Shown here one piece after another: positions 57,201-64,000 of a stretch of 64,000 nucleotides of DNA. The notes beneath the pieces were generated by a model that worked only from the letters and a program-made list of their open reading frames with translations, was not told where the DNA came from and made no database searches. A program made the translations under genes and the position numbers. Numbering within the stretch: the first letter of the stretch is position 1; each line of letters begins with the position of its first letter. Origin of the DNA: Melastoma dodecandrum (taxonomy: Eukaryota > Streptophyta > Magnoliopsida > Myrtales > Melastomataceae); NCBI GenBank assembly GCA_029817715.1, contig JARUPY010000474.1:4464001-4528000 (forward strand), read 5' to 3'.

Positions 57201-58904
57201 CTTGCTCCCACCCTACTCACATTCAATAACCTTGGCAATTGCCATTTATTTTGTAGCTGAATAAGCACAAGGACTTCCAAGCCCCATCTTTTCACACAAT
57301 GTAAACATTTTAGTAAAATATCTCTTCGTAAATCTGGAAAGTGTGTAACTATTTCAACTTCCATCCTATAAAATCTGAGCTAATCCCCTAAAATGCAGGT
57401 ATACTGCTCCCCTAAGAGTTCACAGCATTTCCTTGCACGTTAATTGGTCAGACATTATCAGTTTTGCAACATTCTATGAAGTGCTCTTTTTCCCAGTATG
57501 TGTGAAATTGTTATTGCCATACTAAAAATCATTTAAGAACAAATTTAAAGAACCATCACCCAAGAATTGACATCATTCACAAGATCTAGTCATCCTGCAT
57601 CTTATGTAACTTCCTAGAAGTCTACGAAAGTTGACTTCAATGTTTTAGGCTAGCGGAAATTCAACTGACTTTTAGTAGAGCGATTACCAGCATCAAAACA
57701 GAAAACAATTAATAAAGTTGCAAATTAAATTTTGAATCAAAGTTTTACTCGTGGTAATGGCGGTCAGCAGCAGCCCCCATAACAAGTTTTGTGATGGCAT
57801 GCTGCTCTATAAGTTCCACTATTCCTTTTCCAATATCTGTCATCTCAATGTATCGTTTCTCCGCAGAAACCTAGAAGAGAGACAGGAGTGATCCCCCCCG
57901 TCAACAAAGAAAATGTTTCCCACTCGTGTATTCTGATGTTTAACAAAACCAAAAGTCATTGTGCAAGGAAAGAGACAGGAAAATTTTAACAAGACATATC
58001 CGGCATACATAGTCAATCAGGGATCAGTTTGGCAAATTTTGAAATTTCTTGAGAATGTGCAATTTGATGGTTGTTAATACTTTGCACATAAGAAGGACAT
58101 CCTCTTTGACAAGTCATAGTGGAAATAATGTATGCTTAGCAGAGGATTGACGATTTTGTATAGTTGAATGAAAAGCAAACTTAATTAACAAATCTAGCCA
58201 GAGGGGGCATAATATAATCATCCGCATTTACCTGAATGAACGCAAACTCGGTGCCTAGGGGAAGCAGACAGCAAATAAAAGAGAGGGAAACTACAAACCT
58301 CCGCCTGGTTACACATGTGAACATACTCATTCAACACATCGTGCATCCTTTGCCTCTCCATCTCCTGATGATTTCTGGAGCCGGTATTCCCTGAATAATG
58401 ACCTGGACGAACAGTCCCATCGGAGACAAAACCAACAAGTAGCATATCCAGTCAAGCAAAGAAAGCATCAGGGGAAAAACCAAACACCATGAAAACAAGC
58501 TACAAGTCAACTATGTACGAGCTAAGAAAGGGTTGCAAAAAGAAGATCAACCTCGCCCCGTAGGACTAAATCACAAGTCAGAGAAAAGGATGCGACTCCA
58601 CGACTCGAACCAGGAAAGAAAAGAGACGAAAGGAAGGGCACACAGAAGCAGAAGCGCCAGCTAATCAAACCGGCAAGAAACATTGAGGGGTGGGGGAGGG
58701 AGTAAAGATAGAAACTTGATGGCAACCTGATGAGGATGGGGGAGGAGGTTGATGAACGTGGAGGATGCGGAAGTTGCCACCGAAATTCTCCAAAGCCCAC
58801 TTCAAGGTCAACCTGCAGTCATCGACATCACTCCCGACGGCGACGTAAACCCTCTCGTTAACCACCCTGGGGGTACCCCCGGAATCATCCTCGACCCTCG
58901 ACAT
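54254..58904 (-). CDS. U-box E3 ligase with USP domain and pseudokinase (PUB33-like)
   Basis: A predicted ubiquitin ligase of the receptor-like cytoplasmic kinase IX / U-box group. Exons (minus): 58727-58904, 58299-58402, 57749-57870, 57019-57123, 56256-56484, 55967-56104, 55345-55728, 54528-55214, 54254-54445. They total 2,139 nt (712 aa). Order: N-terminal USP-like domain ('RVYVAVGSDVDDCRLTLKWA', 'VMGAAADRHYHE', 'SCYIWFICNGRLIFMREG'), Ser/acidic linker, coiled coil ('AMTEAADAKREALQELLRRQ'), kinase-like domain ('FSFSEIQEAVNNFDPSLKI') and C-terminal U-box ('YFTCPIMHEIMEDPLVAADG', 'LRSAIQEWL'). The ATP Lys is kept ('ITLKML'), but the catalytic loop reads 'HGNLKP' for HRDxKP and the DFG position reads 'DYG', so phosphotransfer is unlikely. 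PUB32/33-type relatives share the altered loop. The start is the ATG at 58904, the first in frame. Confidence 0.93.
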
Positions 58905-59350
58905 CCTCCTCCCTTGGAAAACTCACAAAGGCCTTTTGCCTCGCGAATAATGGAAAAAGGGCAGCTACCTTCTTCTGGTTACATATATATATATATATAG
59001 AGAGAGACAGAGAGAGGGAGAGGGATGGAATGGAAGAAAGAGTAACTTGTGAAAGAAGGTGGTGGTGTTCAAAACCCAAAGGACAGGGTTTGGTCGGCTT
59101 TTTGGAACTTCCCTCGGGGCGTTTGGGAATTCCTTTTTCATTTTTATTTTTATTTATTTTTTATATTATAATTGATTTAATAATGGCTGCTGACTTAGGA
59201 GGAAAATGTTTGGATTTGCCCCCATTGTCCAGCCCACTGTCGTGAAAAGCACATGGCCCTTTTGTTAATTAAGTTATCATGTTTTAGTACATCATTTTGA
59301 TAGGGGAGTTTTTTTTTTACTTAATATTAGTTCGTTTTAAAATTATTTGA
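58905..59350 (-). promoter_or_regulatory. Leader/promoter side of the PUB33-like gene
   Basis: Noncoding. A (TA) run followed by GA-rich sequence (about 58983-59018) lies roughly 80-115 bases upstream of the start codon. No other gene seen. Confidence 0.45.
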
Positions 59351-59359
59351 CTAATGTCA

Positions 59360-59680
59360 ATAAATAGACCTTTGTAGCGCCGACTTTATCATATAAGAAA
59401 ATCGACATTATGAAGGCCGATTGCAAGATGTCTAACATGCTTATTCCCATGAGGTCGTCCTTTGTAAGACCGACTACGGGAAAGTTGTGAAAAATTATCC
59501 CCAAGACCAAAAGTTCACCTCACTAAAGCCGACTTTAGTCCGCCGCCAGAATTTATGATGCTAGACTGGAGGGTCTCTTCCAACCTAAGGAAGTTGGTTT
59601 TACTCATGTCGACTTCCTAAAGGAGCTAAGTAAGTTGGCATTCGTAATACCAACTTTAGTTCGCCACCAAAACTTCTCAT
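59360..59680. repeat. Dispersed 'gccgacttta' repeats, transposon edge
   Basis: Related words recur at irregular spacing: 'gccgacttta', 'aagaccgacta', 'aaagccgactttagtccgccgcca' and 'accaactttagttcgccacca'. This resembles the worn, subterminal repeats of a plant DNA transposon. It lies just before a plant-mobile-domain fragment, so both may belong to one element. Confidence 0.4.
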
Positions 59681-60228
59681 ATAGGCAACTATGTAGATCT
59701 TCTCATAGAAAAACATCACAAATAACCGGACTGTTTAGTCTTGTTACAGACATGGGCATGGGTTATGTTCCCACATTGTGTGCCCTTTTGTCATTAGGGT
59801 AGGCAAAATGTGGGTATGCCATTAGCACATCGATGGGGGGCACATCTCGACACCAAAATTGTCTCCATGCATGTGTCATCTGTGCATAGAGAAGCTTTCG
59901 ACAGGCAAAGCCCTGAACATGAGACAAAAGATCCTCTTTCTATATGTTCTAAAGTGGAAAATAGCATAAAAATTCTCAAAGGCTCCATATATACCTATAG
60001 AAAAAAAAAAAATCGATCTTTATGCTTATGTTAAAAAATCTATAAAGATCAATTAGTGATGTTTTTGGAGGATACAATAATAACTGCTTACTTAATTGAA
60101 TTCATGGTTAGGTTTGAATTCTACAATGGAGCCCCCACAGGAGATGTTCGTCGATCGAGGAGGTCTGTACTTCATGTTAGGTCATCGTGTGCGATAACAT
60201 AAGTTGTTTGATCTTCACTTAATATTTT

Positions 60229-60960
60229 ATTTCAGGTTATTTGGCATCCATATATGGATGACATCCTTGCCAAATTACCTGAGTACTACTTGGACAAGGA
60301 AGAAAGTTGGCGAGTGCGTGTGCCGCTCGTTTGCTTATCAATAGTTGAATGTCACTTCCCCGATCGAGTCAGTCAATAATTTGGAGAGGAACAGGCTAGT
60401 ACCAGGGCCTACAAACACTTATGCAAGTTTACACCAATAGACATTCGAAACAAGCAGTATAATAATTGGATGCACATCCATACTAATTACTTCACATTAT
60501 GGCATCATAGAGGTAACCACATCATGCCTCTACATTGAGAGTCGATGTCATACTACGATACATGGTGCATGCATCAAACTCGTCCATACCCATCGCACAC
60601 TGGGGTGAAGTTGGGTATACCGGTGACGTCGATTACATCAATATTTTACTAATATCATTTTTTTGCAGACTTAACAAAAATCTGACATTAGGCTTCGCAC
60701 CAAGAGAGGTGAAGCATCACAATTAAATCACATAACGCATATCTCTCAAGCTAGTCATGGCTTCTTGAGAAAGTTCATCTCGATGTGTTTGTATGGTCGG
60801 CATCAAGGGGTACAGGAGGATGTTGACATTGAGGAAGAGCCAGCGCAAGAGGATCATGCACCGGTTGTTGAGCAATAAGGTGATGAGGAAGACACGGATG
60901 AAGAAGTTCATGAAGATGCTAACATGTACCATGTTGATCAACGGGAGGATGAAGAGTACC
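60229..60960 (+). pseudogene. Plant mobile domain (MAIN/PMD-like) fragment
   Basis: Reading 'VIWHPYMDDILAKLPEYYLD', then 'RVPLVCLSIVECHFPDRV', then 'FGEEQ', then 'NNWMHIHTNYFTLW' reproduces the order of the plant mobile domain found in MAIN-like proteins and in many DNA transposons. A stop interrupts 'RVSQ*FGEEQ', and the downstream acidic part (around 60870-60970) is out of frame. It is a dead copy, probably carried by a transposon. Confidence 0.65.
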
Positions 60961-61648
60961 TCACCCCTTAACTTGTATAGGCATCTTCGTTGTTCACTCC
61001 ACCGGCCCCTTGGAAGGCAACGAAGGAAATCCAATTTCTCGTTGACAATGTGGATACCCAAATATCGCAGCTCACGTTGTGGCCGAAACTTTGAAATGTT
61101 TTTTTATAGCCTTAAATCGATATTATGAATCATTTATAGCCTTACTCTAACTGCATTACTCGAATTTACGATCAAAGCCGGAATTATCCAGCGTTTTTGA
61201 ATCATTTATGGTCATGTTCACACCCATGAGTAAAAGGTTTTTAGTCAATGAGTATGATAGTTCTTGTTGGAAATGTTTGTTTTGAAAGTGTTTTATTGTC
61301 GTCGAAGTGGAGAAGGCGTGATATTGGAGGTGTTTAATTATATAGCTTAAATATGTGTTAATTATCTGTTTAAATGAAAAATGGTATTAAAGTTATTTTA
61401 GAAAAAAATGATTCAAAATATCAATTTACGACTATTTGACTACAAAAGAAAGGTTAATGCTACCAGTAATACGACTGTCACGAAACAATTCAAGAAGGAT
61501 AAGAGAAATCACAGAAGCTGAAGCTGAAGCTGACATCTAAATAAAGGAAGCATGAATTGTACAAAGACAGAAGCTTCGACCACCAGAACAGAACAACGCG
61601 AGAGTTGCTCAAGGTCGGAAATAAAGTTGCGGAAAAAGATAAAATTTT
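60961..61648. other. Intergenic
   Basis: AT-rich sequence, no gene supported. Confidence 0.4.
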
Positions 61649-61676
61649 TCTAAAAGGATATCCGAGTCCTTTTAGA
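61649..61676. other. Perfect 10-bp hairpin
   Basis: 'tctaaaagga' and 'tccttttaga' flank an 8-base loop. It lies 22 bases past the stop of the minus-strand frame 61699-62070. Function unknown. Confidence 0.6.
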
Positions 61677-61698
61677 TAAGAGAAAGTGGAATATTAAA

Positions 61699-62070
61699 CT
61701 AGGCAGTAGATAAATACAGATGTTGCTTGATATACCAAGCAAGATACTGCCGATACTGGACATGGTTGCGGAGGGAAGTCCATCCGCCACATAAATCCCA
61801 GGGGTTGTGGAAGATCCATTCCTCACCTGGTTTCATGCAGTTGAAATAAGAAAGCTGGGCCTCAATTGTGTGAATCACACAGTTTCGGGCCTTATAGTTT
61901 ATGTACTCATTTAATGCAGTGATGGTACGGGTAAAATGTTTAAGAGTTTTCTTCTTCTTCCAGAGTGGCTCGTCATACTGTCGAAGAATGCTGTGGAAGT
62001 GACTACGTAAGACATTACTATTGGGAAAGGGAGGTTTGCGGAAACGCTGTCTTCTTAGTGGAGGTCTCAT
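61699..62070 (-). CDS. Unrecognised 123-residue ORF downstream of a retroelement promoter
   Basis: ATG at 62070, very basic N-terminus (MRPPLRRQRFRKPPF), then a helical region ('LNEYINYKARNCVIHT') and a Trp-rich end ('CGGWTSLRNHVQYRQYLAWY'). I do not recognise the family. It lies on the same strand as the RNase H-bearing frame at 62886 onward, beyond a TATA box and a leader of about 650 bases, so it is probably the first frame of the same element's transcript. A possible acceptor ('gtttgcag' near 62193-62200) precedes a short open stretch ending in stops. Confidence 0.35.
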   Translation of the reverse strand: MRPPLRRQRFRKPPFPNSNVLRSHFHSILRQYDEPLWKKKKTLKHFTRTITALNEYINYKARNCVIHTIEAQLSYFNCMKPGEEWIFHNPWDLCGGWTSLRNHVQYRQYLAWYIKQHLYLSTA

Positions 62071-62722
62071 CACACCTACTATCAGTGGCCGCGACCTGCG
62101 CCTGGCAGCCCTCCTGGCTATAACGGCAAGTGGTCCTTGTGGCAGTCGATAGCTTTACGGTTCTGAGAGAACCCTACCGAGTTAACAGTGTACTGCAAAC
62201 ATCCATTTCACAATTAGAGTTTTAAGTAGTCAAAATCACAACGTTCATTACAAGATTTAGAGTTTGTCTGGGGAAGAGTCCTTTCCTTAAACAGGTCATA
62301 CCATCATACTGAATTAAGTAACATAGATACGGAATAGCAAAACAAGAAATTTGCCAGCTTTAACCAAATACTAATATCAACAAAGGTGATAAAGGGTAAA
62401 TAATTAAAACAAAGCAGAACCTGGAAAACTCTGGAAACAAGAGTGATAAAATGAATGCAAGATAAAGCATACGATGGATGCTGGACAAGAGAGTCATGAA
62501 TTTGGGTTTTCTGGTTTTTGAATGTTTTTGGGTTTTCTGGGTTTTGCAGATGTTTTTGGGTTTATCGAAGGTGAGGAGGTTTCTTGAGAGATCGTCGATC
62601 TAGGGAACCACCACTACTGGATAACACCTTGGGAGAAACTTAGCCGGCCATGGATATGGGAAAACTACTTGTGTATTAGCTCTGAATGTAAATTGCTCTG
62701 CTTGCTCCTCTGGTGGGAGTGT

Positions 62723-62732
62723 CTATTTATAT
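62723..62732 (-). promoter_or_regulatory. TATA box of the retroelement
   Basis: 'atataaatag' on the minus strand, in the gap between the RNase H-bearing frame and the downstream ORF and inside a promoter-like stretch ('aatagacactcccaccag'). Confidence 0.5.
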
Positions 62733-62885
62733 TACAGAAAACACACTATTGCTAATTGAAAGCAAAGCTGTAAAGCTAAGTTAGTGGGGCGTAATTTGCG
62801 GAGGAATCTTGCAGCTTTTGGAAAGTTGATTGGCTGCTAGTGCCGGCCTTATCGTTAAGGCATCTTTCTTGTTCCTCATGGGCGG

Positions 62886-64000
62886 CTATTCTCGCGGTCG
62901 CTTTCCTCGATTGTCGGGTAAGTGCGTTGAACTCCTTTTTTGAGTGGATGAGGGACCCGCTGAAGATTCTGGATTTGGGCCGGATGGGCCTGATGAGCTT
63001 GGGCCAAGGTCTACTTTGTCTAGGAAGTCTTGGGCAATATCTTCCCAATATACTCCGTCATCTTGATGTTCATGCTGGTGGAGCGCACATTGGAGCATGT
63101 GGACATGGTTCGGGTCTGTAAACTGGATCTGATGTTGGAGTACTACTTCTGGATCTAAGTATGGAACTCCGTTCTCTTTACAGAGCCTGATCTTCAAAAA
63201 TTCGTTGTCAGTGATGGCCATTTCTCTATCTGAATGAAGTGGAGCTTCATGAACTAGAGAAAAGGGGAGACTGGCGAATTCGTCTACTGTGTTGATGGAT
63301 GCCATCGCTTGTAGTCTTGCGTCGAAATACCAGTACCTGCGAAAAAGATAAACTGAATATGGGGTTATATCGCCGAACTTGAAGTATTTGTCTTGGTGAG
63401 CTTCAATCCAATTCTTCCATTGTGTTAGTGGTGCAAACCACGCTAGTACTTCAGCTAAGTGAGAGTGAGGCCTTCTGTGTGGTGTGAAAGTATAGAGATC
63501 TCCCAATTGTCCCAGATACGTGAGTAGTTCTTCAGTGGGGAATTCGAGAGCGATTATGTACTTGTGCAGGAGATACCATAAGAGCCACTTTAGTTCTTCA
63601 GGGAAGATACTCATTGGTTCAATAGGTATAGCTCTGAGGAAAGGGTAGCAGGGATGTAGTCCTTGTTCTGGGAACATCATTTGTCCATATTTGCTAAAAA
63701 TCCTTTCCAGATATCGTTTTACCATGAGGCCAGCATTGGCAAGGACTTCTTCCACGTGTTCCTTGTTGTCATAATGGATAATTTCTGGGGGAAGAATCCT
63801 CCTCATATCCAATGGTTTGGGTACATATGTACGTATCATGGCCTGCAAGCTTGGAATTTCCTGAAGTGAAGGATTAGAGATATCAAAGGGCCGAGAAAGG
63901 AAATCAGCAACCACATTGGTTCTGCCCTTGATATGCTTGGCGGTGAAGGTGTATTGTGAGAACCATTCTGAGAGTCTGAGTAACTGTGCATTTGGTATCT
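62886..64000 (-). CDS. C-terminus of a retroelement/pararetrovirus polymerase: RNase H end plus unusual extension (partial)
   Basis: The frame enters at the right edge. Its first visible part has the end of a retroelement RNase H ('FSQYTFTAKHIKGRTN', 'VVADFLSRPF'). In Ty3 elements an integrase would follow. Here about 300 residues follow with no HHCC or DDE motif: helical and Trp/Tyr-rich ('ELKWLLWYLLHKYI', 'LAWFAPLTQWKNWIEAH', 'VYLFRRYWYFDAR'), ending in a Ser/Gly/Pro-rich, basic tail. RNase H near the C-terminus without integrase, followed by a TATA box, is the layout of plant pararetroviruses (Caulimoviridae), which occur as old genomic copies. An atypical Ty3-related element is the alternative. 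No stop breaks the visible 1.1 kb. The RT lies outside the window. Confidence 0.6.
   Translation of the reverse strand, partial: IPNAQLLRLSEWFSQYTFTAKHIKGRTNVVADFLSRPFDISNPSLQEIPSLQAMIRTYVPKPLDMRRILPPEIIHYDNKEHVEEVLANAGLMVKRYLERIFSKYGQMMFPEQGLHPCYPFLRAIPIEPMSIFPEELKWLLWYLLHKYIIALEFPTEELLTYLGQLGDLYTFTPHRRPHSHLAEVLAWFAPLTQWKNWIEAHQDKYFKFGDITPYSVYLFRRYWYFDARLQAMASINTVDEFASLPFSLVHEAPLHSDREMAITDNEFLKIRLCKENGVPYLDPEVVLQHQIQFTDPNHVHMLQCALHQHEHQDDGVYWEDIAQDFLDKVDLGPSSSGPSGPNPESSAGPSSTQKRSSTHLPDNRGKRPRE

Noticed and set aside
1..64000. tRNA, rRNA or telomere-like arrays
   Set aside because: Looked for by eye; the only tRNA-related strings are retrotransposon primer sites, and isolated 'ccctaa' words do not form arrays.

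Overview
The window is nuclear DNA of a flowering plant. The evidence is intron-rich genes with GT-AG introns, plant-only families (land-plant sn-2 GPAT, U-box/USP pseudokinase, BRAHMA, malectin-like receptor, PHT4 anion transporter) and nested plant transposons. I cannot name the species. No rRNA, tRNA, CRISPR array or bacterial-type feature was seen.

Layout. 0-3.7 kb: decayed Ty3-type debris and a 194-bp Tourist-like MITE. 3.9-5.3 kb (+): malectin-like receptor protein with no kinase. 5.8-6.2 kb: hAT-like MITE. 6.9 kb (+): N-terminal scrap of a BRH1-like RING-H2 gene. 7.9-17.0 kb (-): a BRAHMA (BRM) SWI/SNF ATPase gene whose exons from the QLQ domain to the C-terminus form one open frame (1,759 aa), while the preceding N-terminal exon is broken. 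17.3-28.0 kb: an internally deleted LINE, itself split by an 8.36-kb Del/Tekay-type Ty3 element with near-identical 1.76-kb LTRs and an ACTAA target duplication. 29.1-32.6 kb (-): PHT4/ANTR plastid anion transporter. 34.0-44.9 kb: an old Copia element split by a 9.3-kb Mutator-like element (MULE) with 745-bp terminal inverted repeats, a 9-bp target duplication, a FAR1-type transposase (+) and a convergent 14-segment Ulp1-protease gene (-). 45.2-47.0 kb (-): complete GPAT4/6/8-type acyltransferase. 49.5-53.8 kb (-): complete PA-domain signal peptide peptidase-like protease. 54.3-58.9 kb (-): complete PUB33-like USP/pseudokinase/U-box protein. 59.3-61 kb: remnants, including a plant-mobile-domain fragment. 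61.7-64 kb (-): retroelement or endogenous-pararetrovirus-like block (RNase H end, unusual C-terminal extension, TATA box, downstream ORF), running off the right edge.

The host genes are unrelated in function and are not a pathway cluster; BRM, PHT4, GPAT, SPPL and PUB33-like all lie on the minus strand. The exon models of GPAT, SPPL and PUB33-like sum to exact multiples of three, and so do those of BRM from QLQ onward. This argues that the frame lesions seen in the transposons and in the BRM N-terminus are real rather than sequence error. The strongest items for follow-up are the MULE with its Ulp1 gene, the defective but very recent Ty3 copy, the BRM locus (broken N-terminus, apparent GT-TG intron, transposons in the presumed first intron) and the RNase H-extension element at the right edge.
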